Shown here piece by piece: positions 1 to 11,371 of a stretch of DNA of 64,000 bases. The DNA comes from Scortum barcoo. Lineage: Eukaryota > Chordata > Actinopteri > Centrarchiformes > Terapontidae. The notes under the pieces are model-generated. The model did not search any database, had not been told where the DNA came from, and worked only from the letters and a program-made list of their open reading frames with translations. Position numbers and translations under genes: made by a program. The first letter of the stretch is position 1; the number at the start of each line of letters is the position of its first letter. The DNA lies in assembly GCA_023238725.1 (NCBI GenBank), contig CM041546.1, positions 14,112,483 through 14,176,482 on the forward strand, read 5' to 3'.

Positions 1-1796
1 GCACTGATGTATTGCTGGCTTTTTTATTGCAAAATGATTGTGAGGTTGCAAATGTCTGACTGACAATGTCACAGGAAGGATTTTCAGCTTGTAACGTTGA
101 GCACTTGTGCCGGACTTCAAATTTGTTAATGGTGTTAGCTCATGTAGAGCACTTATTAAAATCTCAGATCACTTGTCGCTTTATGCCACAGTGCCATTGA
201 CTAATAAGGGGCAAATTAATAATCACCTCCCTTTGCAATAATCAATCAGCGTGCTTCTGATTTTTCGGATGCATCTGTGATGATTAATATATGAGAGCCA
301 CTGAATCTCAGTGAGTCAAACTGTGAACTGGATGAAACTCAGCTGAAGCAGTTCTCAAAACATAAATAATTATATTCATTTCTACCCGGCATGAGCGGAA
401 TGAAGAGCAGCCGAAGAATGTAATAGTGTGATAGCCCTAACATGTGTTAACCCAGCTGAGATTTGAATTCAGGACTTTAACGCTGTGCTCTAAGTCCAAA
501 ACTGTGGAAAGGCATAGACTAATACACCTAAACAACATGTCTTTTTATTTTCCTGTGTTGCCAGTTATACCAACGTGTATACTACTTAATACATTAATAT
601 TTGCCGAAGAGTTTCCTACGAAGCGTCATATTACCAATTTTATTTCGCTTGTATTTGGAAATTATCTAAAATGCAGTGTTTTATCAGTTTGTGAGTTGTC
701 TCTGTGGCTGAAAAGTTGACACTCTGGAGGCACAAATTGGAGCCTAATATAGCAGCATCAATCTAAACATCATTGATCTTGAAGCATCCTCAGTTCTATT
801 TAAAATAGCTGTCCTGGTAACATCTGTGCCAAACTGGCAACTCTCAAACTGGCTGAAACCTGCAGTCTTATTTTTGGCCTCACATCAGATCCATTCATTT
901 GTCAAGCAAGCAGCTCATAGCTGAGATCCATTCATTTTATGAGCTGCTGTTGTGACAAGATTCAAAAATAAATCTGAAGGGTCACGTGGTGCTGTTCTAA
1001 TTTCTCATCACCATCAGAGATTTCTTCAAAAATTTCAACAATCACAATCAGCCTTTTTATCGTTATCCAAACCAGAGAAAAGCCTGATATGAGGGCATTA
1101 ACCACGTTTGTTTTCAGCGACCTGACAGGTGTAATTCAATCACAATTAGCTGAGCTCAGTTACGCAATATTTGGAAGGTCAAAAGTAAAAATATGTCATC
1201 CTCTTGCTATCTCTTTATCTTTTTGCTAAGCTGTTTGTGGTAGCAGTTCTCAGCCTTCTTAATATGTATGCGGTGGGGAGATCTACTTCAAAGGAAGCCA
1301 TCATGGAAGTGACTTCTCGAAAGCAGTGAATGATGGTGGAAACTAAAGGACGGTGCCAAATGTTCTGATCGCCCGGATAAGACATCACGTTGATGTCCGA
1401 GGTTAATCCCATCTATAGAAGTATGGAGACCATGCCTAATCTGCAGAAAGTGATGGCATAACACAATACGTTCGTGACAGACACATGCGAGTGAAGAAAT
1501 TAATGAACTTTTAGAAAACAAACCTCCTCATGAGAACAGTGTTAGTGTCATATTAGTGTTGCAACTAATGAGATATATGAGATTTGAAGTTGCAAGATCC
1601 TTTTTTAAAGTAACAGTCTCAGGTAACACATCAGCATGTTCGGCCTCAGATTCAGACTTCATTCTGTGAACTTACCTATCACTAACATCAACACATGCTG
1701 ATCAGGCTGTGGATCTCCTTTCTCTTGACGCCACTGAACCAATCATCATCTGAAGGCATGTAATGACACTGAGTATGGATTTGTGTGTGTGCCCAG
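1..1796. other. 5' spacer / upstream part of the sbk gene
   Basis: No convincing coding exon is visible here. The first recognisable sbk exon begins at 1797 behind an acceptor (pyrimidine/GT-rich tract then CAG at 1794-1796). Its frame meets a TGA at 1770-1772 with no ATG in between, so the start codon should lie in an earlier exon, either in this stretch or left of the window. Short ORFs here show no domain and no codon bias I can recognise. Confidence 0.5.
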
Positions 1797-3950
1797 GCTG
1801 CTGCATCTCAGGAACTCGATGAGCGATGTTTCCTGTCGGCGCAGTCCATGCCCAGCCTGAAGGTATCCGAACACTTCCAGGTGGTAAAGCTCCTGGGAGA
1901 GGGATCCTATGGAAAGGTCATGTTAGCTGTACACAGGAAGAGAGGTGAGTGCAAAACTTAAGGTCAAGGGATGTGACAGCCTGAGTCGCATCTCACCTTA
2001 ATCAGTCTGCAAATTCCCTATTGCTGATAATTTGATTAAGAGTTTTGTGAAATATCTCCCCTGCAGCACATTTATCTCAGGTTTCGCTCTAATGAAGAAA
2101 CCACACACATTGGGTGGGGTCCGCACTGCATTAATGAGAGGGCAGAGCTGTCTTTCGATGGTGTTCACTTAACCTTTTGAGCTTCTGTCGCTGTAACGAA
2201 GTGCTCTGGTGCATTCTCTGAGATAGAGTTCCCGCAACTGGGGTGTAGCTGTGTAACACAGCCGCCCCAAAGGGGAAGTTATATTTGTTCACAGTGTCAA
2301 TGCTGGACAACACTTGCATTCTAGCAATGATGACACCGTGTTTTTTGTTTGTTTGTTTGTTTTTTCCTTATGACAAGATCTGATCAGATGCTGTAACATT
2401 CAACATTCATGTGTTTTCTTGCTCCATTCCCTTCAGGAACCCCTATGGCTCTGAAGTTCTTCCCTCGTCAGACTACCTCACTCACTTCTTTCCTGCGTGA
2501 ATACAACCTCTCCCTCTCTTACTGCACCCATCCCTCTCTGACACGGGCCCTTGGCATCTTCTTTTCCACACCGTCCTACTATGTGTTTGCCCAGCAGGCA
2601 GGCCTATACGGTGACCTCTACAGTGTAATAGTGTCAGAGGTCAGTTTGGCTGATCTGTAGCATGAAACATGCTCTTAATTTCCTGCATGGTCCATCCAGT
2701 CTAACATACTTTTTCTATTAAAATGTGCTATTATTATATCCTAGGAATTTGCATGAGAAAATACAGCAATAGGTTAAAAGGGTTAAACTTTGTGGCTTTC
2801 TCACTAGGAGTTCATTGAAAATGTCACTGCTGACCAGTCCTGTTGAGCTCTCATTTCTGTCAGCAAAAACTTGAGACATGTGTGATAAAGGCCTCCAGCT
2901 CTCCCTCCTCCATGTCTGTGTCACTGCCAGTAACATAATCGAGTAGTGATAAGAATAAAAGCACCCTTCGTCCCACTGAATGAAGTGGGAGAACATGATG
3001 GGGTTTCCAAGAGCGTCACCAACCATTTTGATGACGCAGGTTTTGTTTTGTCTTTGATGCTCTGACCGTACTTCACCGAGTTCATCCGTCATCGAATAAG
3101 AAATGTTGTACTAAGATGTAACGTGTTGTCCGATGTTGACGCAGCACTGATGAGAGTTTGTGTCTGACGGTTTCAGGTTGGTGTGGATGAAGAGTGTGTC
3201 CAGAGGGTGATGTCCCAGCTGAGCGGCGCCGTTACACACCTCCACTCCCTGGGCTTCGTCCACCGCGACATCAAACCTGAGAATATCTTCCTGTGTGACA
3301 GCTCGTGTCGCTGGGTCAAACTGTGCGACTTTGGCCTCGTCCGGGCCATCGGCACCACTGTCCGAGCGGTCTGGTACGAGTCGCCCTTCTGCACTCCTGA
3401 GGTGGAGGCTGCCAAGGAGGCTGAGAAGGAGAGGGAAAGGAGGGAGTCTGATGGGAGTGAAGAGGAAATGGAGGACATTTGGATAACGGTGGAGCCGTGT
3501 ATTGACAGCTGGGCCCTTGGCGTCCTCACGTACTGCCTCCTAACTGGCTGCTTCCCATGGGAGGAGAGCACCAGCGATGACCGTGGCTACCGTAGATACA
3601 AGGATTGGTTTTACCACGAGGCTGAAAAGGAGGAAATGATCAGGGATGGAGAGTGTACAGGTGAGGAGGAAATAGACAGTTACACAATCATGAAGGAAAA
3701 CCCTCCTCCCTCACAGTTTGAGGGCCTCAGCCCGCTAGTGATGACTCTTTTCAAGGAGCTGCTCCACCCTGAGCCCAAACACAGAGGGAGCCCCGAGGAG
3801 ATCCTGAGCTACCTGGGAGGGCCGTGGCTGATGGGGACAGAGAGAGAGGAGAAGAAGAAGGCAGAGGAGGCAGTGAAGGAGGCCCGGAAAATCAGAGAGG
3901 GAGGAGGGGTCACAGAGGAGCTGGTGAGGGAAGGGAGAGGGGAGAGATAA
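1797..3950 (+). CDS. sbk2: SH3-domain-binding kinase (SBK2/SBK3-like Ser/Thr kinase), 5'-partial
   Basis: Three exons are joined in frame: 1797-1944, 2437-2639 and 3177-3950 (stop TAA 3948-3950), giving at least 374 residues. Kinase landmarks appear in order: glycine loop GEGSYGKV and the lysine strand MALKF (the codon at the exon 1/2 junction), FLREY (candidate helix-C Glu), HRDIKPEN catalytic loop, DFG (in CDFGLV), TPEV in place of APE, DSWALGV, and HRGSPEE near the end, so an active kinase is likely. The GTPxALK...TSLxxFLxE stretch resembles SBK2 most, but SBK3 is not excluded. A charged insert (about 35 residues of KEAEKERERRESDGSEEE type) separates TPEV from DSWALG, and the C-terminus is a Lys/Glu/Arg-rich helix. 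The N-terminal exon with the start codon was not found. Neighbours nat14 and znf628 fit the SBK2/3 region of human 19q13.42. Confidence 0.85.
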
Positions 3951-4236
3951 ACTTTGTCTCTATTAAAAGAAGAGTTTTTTAATGAATATAACACATGTGC
4001 TTGACATCATGTTGAAATGTATTTTTATGTATGGTTATAGATTTTAATTCAGTACAAATGTATACACTTCAAGGTGCTTACTGTTTCATATTTTTTTTTA
4101 TAAATATCCACTTCCACTGTTGTATTCCAGTGTGTCTGTATATATGTGTGTGTGTGTGTCTACAAGAAAAGTTTGATGTTTGAAACTACAAGTTGTATTA
4201 CAGTGCCTTTCAAAATTGACATGGTATTGTTGTCTA

Positions 4237-4242
4237 AATAAA
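4237..4242 (+). terminator. sbk polyadenylation signal
   Basis: AATAAA about 290 bases after the sbk stop codon, within AAATAAAATAAACTT, followed by a T/G-rich stretch. This implies a short 3'UTR. Confidence 0.6.
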
Positions 4243-4711
4243 ATAAACTTGTTGTATTTACTTTGACTTTGACGAGATGAGTTACACACACACAATGTCA
4301 TGTAAAGTCAAGTTGGTTTTATTCAAATCTTATTACACAGTTAGTATAAATGGAATTATAGAACTTTGAGAAAACAGTCATATGCAATTGTACATTTTTA
4401 GCTGAACCTCTGAAAACACACTGTGAGGAACAACCCCAACTATTGCTTCACTGCTATTGTCACTTCAAGCCCCCACCCTGCTTGACCTTGGTCCCTGATC
4501 CCTGGTCCCTCACCTTTCTTGACTAAGATATCTGTGATGCAGGACAGGAGGAGATCTAGAGACATTTTAATATTTCAAAGCTAAAGAAACAAAAACCTAT
4601 ATACTTAATTCAGTGTTAATTAAATTATTGATCACGAGTTATTTTTAAATAAATGTAATAATAAATTGAATACTGTAAATTGTAGTAAACCTAATCAGTA
4701 ATGTATTCATG

Positions 4712-4751
<40 letters not shown>

Positions 4752-4790
4752 AATAATAATAATAATAATAATAATGATAATAATAATTTT
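4712..4790. repeat. Head-to-head (ATT)n / (AAT)n microsatellite
   Basis: About 12 ATT units run directly into about 12 AAT units, with one GAT interruption near the right end. Because the second half is the reverse complement of the first, the tract is a near-perfect palindrome able to fold into a long AT hairpin. Confidence 0.9.
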
Positions 4791-7700
4791 GGCCACATAT
4801 GAATTAGACACATCTGATTGCTGTACAGTTTGTCCTCCAACATGACCTGCTTTATTTTTTATCCAACACCTAAATGAACAGGGAGAGACGCCTACAGTAC
4901 CAAAAAGTGTTTGACTTTCTGGCAGAAGAAGAGGACACGGCCCAGAAACATTATTCAGTGATAATTAATAAAACTGTGACGTGAAAAGCCAATGACCCTT
5001 ATCTGATTATGTATCAACGCGTAACTTCTACGTGATCTATATAACAGTTACCAAACCGGTCTTAGTTCTGTGTAAATAGTGATATAAAGAATTGCTTATG
5101 AAACCTTTAGGAGAGACTCCAGAAAAGGATGGAAAGAAGTGACATCTTTCACATGGTGAAGCAACAGGTGCTGCAGAGCACAAGAAGCACATCTAAAATT
5201 GGACTGAACAATACAACCTGATAGTGATACCAGCGTGATCTTCTTCCAAGTTTGCATGATGCAGACTCCGGGCATATTACCTGCTGCAGGAGAGACACAA
5301 TATTTATTCACACTGGCCAATATTTTCACACTAAAGTTATTATATAGTATTATTATTTCAATACTACACCAGATGTGGATGCATGATTGGTTGACACGTT
5401 GAGTGTAAAACAAACCTCATGTGAAATCTGCACAGACGGCAGGTTGACCTCTGTACTGTTTGTTGTCCTACATCTGTCACAGAGGACAATAACTGGCTGA
5501 AAAATGACCTGTATTCCTGTTACAGTGGCCCCGAAAGAATGCTTCGGTATTGTTGCTGCCACTTTGTAGACTTTGGCTGCTATGATGTTAACAACTGTTT
5601 ACCACTGTGTATGCAAAGAACTTGGCATCAGCTTCAGAATGAACTTTAGTTCACAATAGATGGGCAGTGGATTTGTTCCACTGCAATAATAAAATCGAAA
5701 AATGCATTGCCGAAAATGAAATCCTCAGTTACATTGCACCCTGCACAATATCTCAGATTCAGTTTGGAGTAGATCCCTGTTGGTAGCAAGCTGCTAATGT
5801 GCAGTGCAGTTATGTGTGTATGTCAGTAGGGCCTGTGCTAACCCCTGCTAAGGGCCACTCCAGATGGATTTATAAATAGGCCCCAGACCCATCTATTTAC
5901 ACACCATGCACATCATCACCTCCCCCTGACTATCTGTACTCCACAGCCCTCCGAATGCAAAAGTCAGGCTGCCTTGGCGCCCGTGGGCCTGTAACGGCAC
6001 AATCTGATGGAACACTGTGACCCGTCTTGCCTGTTAACTCCCTGCTCTCCTTTTATCCCTTGCCCTCCTGCTGATTACTTTTCCCTCTCTCCCCTCATGC
6101 CACTTGGGCTTTGTCTTTTGCTTTCATCTTTGCTTCTGCGGTAACGTCTACTTGGCGCAACCTTGGTGAGACCTCCCTTTCAGTTCACCGGTGACACGGA
6201 CCATGAGCTGCTTCTCTAGCTGAGTCCCATAGTGCAGTATGTTTACATTAAAACACTTGATATCTCCTTTAGGAATGTCTGTTTGTGATGCTCTGGTTTC
6301 TGGGAAACGCAGGAACAAGGCTCATGTGACACTTGGGTGGGGGAGTTAAAGGAGGACCATGGCCTGACAAATGGAAACACATGGTGCGGACCACAGAGAC
6401 AATGGTGTGCCAACACAAAGATGCTCATCGAGGTGCAAATCTGTTTGAGGCACATGAGGACAGATAGCGGGGATGATGAAAACAGGAGAAACAAGGACAA
6501 GTGCAACATGGGAACAGAATGTCAGGGAGATCCAGCACATTTTGCTTTAAATCACATTTGTTCTACCAAGTCATGACAGACCTTCAGACACTCGTGTGGA
6601 TAGGTGACACACCACCAAAACTAGAAACCCAAGAGCAAATTGGATTTAGATTTGTAATGTCAGCAAGATTCTAATTTCATGCTACGGGTATTGAATGAAG
6701 CTCACCTTGGCACAAAAGTTCAAACTGTGTGGAGGCCTACATGGTGCCACATTCACCGCCAATAAAGCATCCTCAGAATTTATACGTACAACTACATGTT
6801 ACATAAGTTACCTTGTTCCTGTCCTTAGAGGAGAGTTTCGTGCCCATTGATACTAAACGTTTGTCTCTTAAAACAAATTGCCACAAGCTGCACAACGATA
6901 ACCAGCTGGAAAACTATGTTAGATGATATCTGGGCAGATATCTGATAAAAGAAGTCACATGTCATGAGAATGATAGCTTCAAAAACAGACACTGATATAA
7001 GAGCCAGATTAATGAGGAGAGAGGAACAAATTAAGAGTTTGTATGGTCAAACATCTGAAATGTATACCCACGGTGAAGCAAAACACTCGGGTCATCAGGG
7101 TTTAATTTTCCCCTTAAGTCACCAGTCCTCACTGTCACTAGTTTTATACTTAAACAGGATTTAGAGTGATGATATTTATTATTTTAAGAGGCTCAAATTA
7201 TCACATTTGCGGAAAGAAAAGCACAGGATCTAGTTTGCAGCATGCCATGAGTGAGGATTTACTGAGAACAGCGATGTGCAAACTAGAGAGTTCTTTTGCT
7301 GCCCAGAGTGTGTGTATGTGTGTGTGTGTTTTCATGTATAGGAAACACAGCAGTACATGAAAATGTTCAGATGTTCATGTTCAAATCAGCTGGCGGAAAT
7401 TCGGTGACAGTAAGCGAAAAGTGGAGTGAGGGGGGAGTGTGTGGGCGTGAGAATGAGGTCGGGGAGAGAGAGTGTGTGTTGCAGAGCTGGCGTGCCTCAT
7501 GCAACGCCATCCGACTAATAAACAAGTCAAGAGATTATCATGTGTTTACTATCTGGCATGCTTGCCTTAACCAATCTGAGTTGCTTGCTCGCTCCCCCAC
7601 CACCTTTTACCCCTCTCTTGTCTTTCCTCCCTTTCTTCAGCTCTTTTCCTCTCGCCTCTGCTCTCCCCTCACGCCGAGGAAGCGTGGCAGGTTGACGTCC

Positions 7701-8401
7701 TCACAGGATTGATCGTCCCTCTTGGCTCCTCTCCTCCTCTCTTTTGCTTACACTGCCTCCATCTGTCAAGCTGTCATCGGCCTCGCCCAGTCGACCTTGT
7801 TAGGGGCCATCCCGCGGGCACACACCCCTGGAGTCCCTGTAGCCCCGATATGTCAAGGGGATGATGAGTGTCTCCCTCTTGAACTGACTAGGCCTGCCAT
7901 AGTGTGGGAGCCAGTGAGGGTTTGGCTGCCTTTGACTTCAGGAGTATGTGTAGCAATATTTATATTAGTCAAGAGCACACAAGCCGATGCAGAGTCAGAT
8001 TTCTCTCCCAATGCAGCTGTGATGGTCCCAGTGAAAAGCATCTTTTCAACACAATGAGCCTCTGAGACAAAGGGTCAGGAACTGTGGTCGTGATATTCAC
8101 TTTCATCTTTGCACAGATAACCACCTGAGATATGTGAAGGACGGCTTATGTAAACTGATAATTAAGGAGCTGTTACAGATGACTCATATCTAATTATGCA
8201 TGCACGCAGACATAAACTCTCAACAAACTTTGTTCAAATCACTTATATTCGAACATATGAAATTTACAAATATTCTTAATATATATAATATTTACTAAGA
8301 TTTAATATACTGCAACATTTTAATTTTTCAAGTAGCTGTACCGCATTTCTAGACTTTTGAGACTATATAAAAATAATCTCAAAAGGAGTGATGAAATTTA
8401 A

Positions 8402-9055
8402 CCAACTACACTGACTCTTGCACTGTACTTAATTTCAAATTTAAGGTACTTTGCTTGAATATTCCCATTAAATGCAACTTTCTACTTCTACTCCACTAAA
8501 TCTCTTTTTGTTCTTTTTACACTGCTACATCTATCCTAAACCATGTATCTCTAAATTTGGTGATTTTGAATCTGTATTTTTCTGAAACAATATAAAGGAT
8601 TAAATGTTTCTTTATGGGTTGAGATAATTCAACTACTTCTTAAGATAAAACTTATTTAAAACTTGGATTAGCAGAAAAATGCCTTGTAACAACACTGAAA
8701 ACTGGTTGTTTTCAAACATATGTGGTTCTTACAGGATAGGCCTAACAAACATATGATGATCTTATAGACCTTGATGCAATGTTGTAAATTACACTAGTCT
8801 ATAGTAGCTGAAGAAGTTCAAATTAGCACAACCTCAAACATCTGCAGCGGTAAAATGCAACATACACATGAATGCAGAAGTACTATTAATCCAGCAAAAC
8901 ACTGACACGGACCAATTTACTGCACAATGAGGACTTTTACTTTTGATACTTTAAGCACATTTCACTGATAATATTAACATACTTCTGCATGAATAAGGTT
9001 TTAAATGCAGAATTTGAGTAAAGGATCTGTGTACTTCTTCCACCACTGCTCAGGA
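8402..9055 (+). repeat. Interspersed repeat, teleost GTACTTTACTTGAGTA family, copy 1
   Basis: This copy reads as an old full-length member of a repeat common in percomorph introns. Landmarks in order: ACTGTACTTAATTTC, AAGGTACTTTGCTTGAAT, CTTCTACTCCACTAAAT, ACATATGATGATCTTATAG, GTAAAATGCAACATACACA, TTTGATACTTTAAGCACA and the tail CTTCTTCCACCACTGCTC. Identification is from memory of the consensus. No coding capacity is visible, so it is non-autonomous or a 3' fragment. A second copy lies inverted in mfap5. Confidence 0.75.
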
Positions 9056-9540
9056 GACAGCAAAAGTGAAGTGGTGGCAGTGTATAAGCACCTTGGGTTT
9101 ATCATAGGTCACAAACTTCCCAAGGATCTTTGTGGCGATGCACTTTAGTCTAATTAGGTCAGCTCAGCAAATGTGTTTGTAGAAAATTGCACTGTTATAA
9201 CTGTTTGTACATATTTTACAAATATGGTCTCCTCAAATATATTTCATCCTCTGTAATTTCCCTCGAAGATTTGAATACTCAAAATCAGAACCGACTGAGC
9301 AAAATTTAAACTAGGGCTGCAACTAATGATGTTCAGGATGTGCAACATGTGACTTTGGGAGGTGAAACACAAGTTTAAATCATGTGATTAAAACAACTGA
9401 CTGTTAACGCAGACATAACCTGGCTTAAGGTGCCTAATTTTCCAGACCTGACTAACTTCTGTTTAACTCACATTAGAGTATCCCCAGAGTTCCCAGCTTC
9501 AACTTGGTTTGATAATATTAAGCGTTCTATCAGTCCAGTA

Positions 9541-9559
9541 TGTTTTTTTTTTTTTTTAA
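9541..9559. repeat. Poly-T run
   Basis: A run of about 16-17 T bases; reading across it gives a spurious poly-Lys ORF on the minus strand. Confidence 0.8.
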
Positions 9560-10122
9560 TAATCCCTGATTGTGTGTAGAGGCTATAGATCATACTCTGT
9601 GTGCAATGCTCCACCTGCTGGTTATATTCAGCAGCACAATAGTCAAACTGGAGGCCCACTGTGGTCGGATGCCTCTGGTCATGTGTCTCTCAGTTTCTGT
9701 ATGAATCAAACAACAGATCCAAGCTGACTGGAGGGGAAGCATAAGCTGCTGAGGTTCAGAAAAGTCTTCATGTTTTTACAATAAGAGCAGCAAATATATT
9801 CATACAAGACTACATCTGTAGTCTTCTTATCTTAAATAAACTCAGTTTTATCATTACATATCTGTTTACAAAGAGGGTTTTTTTTTTCAAAAGTCATCTG
9901 TCACTTGTGAGCATTTAATGAACAAGAGCAACTTCCTCTCTTTTTGTTGATGATAAGCGATCAGGATGTTTTGCTGTGTGTGGTAATGAGACACTAAGAT
10001 ACAAGAACCGTCTATCTGTCAAATGAAATGTAAAGATAAAAGATTAAAAGGTACACATGAAGCAAAGGGGAAAAAGTTCTCAAAGAAAAGACACCACATT
10101 ACAGTTGCATGCTAAATTCTTT

Positions 10123-10175
10123 TTTCTTCTTCTTCTTCTTCTTCTTCTTCTTCTTCTTCTTCTTCTTCTTCTTTT
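10123..10175. repeat. (TTC)n microsatellite
   Basis: About 16 consecutive TTC/CTT units flanked by T-runs. A strand-asymmetric polypyrimidine tract that reads as poly-Leu in one frame. Confidence 0.9.
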
Positions 10176-10227
10176 TTTACCAGATTGGGGTATGAAAAAA
10201 GTGAAAAGCAAGAAAACTGTGATGGTT

Positions 10228-10288
10228 AGGAGGACAGGAGGAGGAGGAGGAGGAGGAGAAGGAGGAGAGAGAAGGAGGGGAAAGAAGT
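10228..10288. repeat. (GGA)n purine tract
   Basis: An imperfect GGA/GAA-rich run some 55 bases after the TTC tract. The pyrimidine and purine tracts on the same strand are complementary in kind and could pair as an imperfect hairpin or triplex. Confidence 0.7.
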
Positions 10289-11371
10289 GAAGACAAAAGA
10301 TTCATAAAACTAAAGCAGTTGTGGACGGCAGCAAAAGTTGTGAGTACAAGTTAATTATGCTTCTTTTTTCTCCACCTGATTTTAACACACACTGTAGGAA
10401 ATGCACAGAGGAGCATCTGCACATGAAAGTTATCTAACACCCAGAGAAATTAATGGGAGTATGTTTCCTATCGTTTGGATATCAAGTGTAAGAGTAAATG
10501 CTTGGTCGATTAACTGACTCAGGATTTCTGTTTCATAGTTCTTGCATACAGAGCTCAGGGGCTGCAAGCAGTGAAAAAAAACATATCTCTCTCATGAAAC
10601 CAGATCAACAGAGGCATGCACCGAGCTAAACCAGGACAATCCAAAGTTTTCAGTCCAGTAATTGCAAACGTGTGACTCTCTCTGGCGTTATCGCAGCGGA
10701 AAAGACACACCTTGTGAAAAAAAAAGTGTCACGCTTAGAGGGGATGATGATGATCGTACACAGTTGGAAAGCAGCGACATGTTCTATGAAAATAAAGCTG
10801 CAAAAGAATGTGCGACTGTAAGAGAGGAGGGGTGGAGGGGCGCTCAAATAGGGCACAGAAAACACATTCTTTAGAGAGAACTCACGTCTTGGACTGCAAA
10901 GTTACACTGACACATCACAAGAGGAATGATGCAGGGCGGGAGAGAAGAGTGAGGGGAAGGAGAAAAACACATTTTCAGAGGTAGAAAGTGTCATTTAAAA
11001 CGTTTTCTTATAGCTGCTCCACTGCTGCTTTATCTAGAAGTTTGCAAGTAGTCCAAAGCACACACGGATATACAGTAGAACAAATTATTCCACAGCAGAA
11101 TGACATCAGGCACTCTTCTATAATGATGACAACTTGTCAAAAACACAGCACCCCTCTCTGCGTATTTAACTGGAGCAAAACTTTGGGGAAAACATTACAG
11201 TGACCTGGAACATTGGGAGCATTTAAATGTGTGGAGATTAAAGGAAACATAAACAGCATAAAAATCTGGAGAGAGGATATTGAACAGTTCCACTCTGTGA
11301 AATCACCCTGACTCTTTTCCTCTTCGGTTTCCTCCAGCTCGTAAAAAGCTCACCTCTTACAAGCTGAAGGA

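Larger units (their letters stand above)
4791..11371. other. Spacer between sbk and mfap5; no gene seen
   Basis: No splice-linked coding exons are recognisable. ORFs of 60-138 codons around 6.2-8.1 kb and 10-11 kb overlap each other on both strands, contain simple repeats (GT at 7.3 kb, CTT at 10.1 kb) and show no domain. The stretch holds an interspersed repeat copy (8.4-9.05 kb), a CTT and a GGA tract, and must contain the mfap5 promoter and any untranslated first exon, which I could not place. Confidence 0.55.

Noticed and set aside
7296..8057. Two consecutive ORFs (138 and 111 codons, +)
   Set aside because: The first starts in a GT repeat and the second has no recognisable domain or flanking splice sites joining it to another exon.
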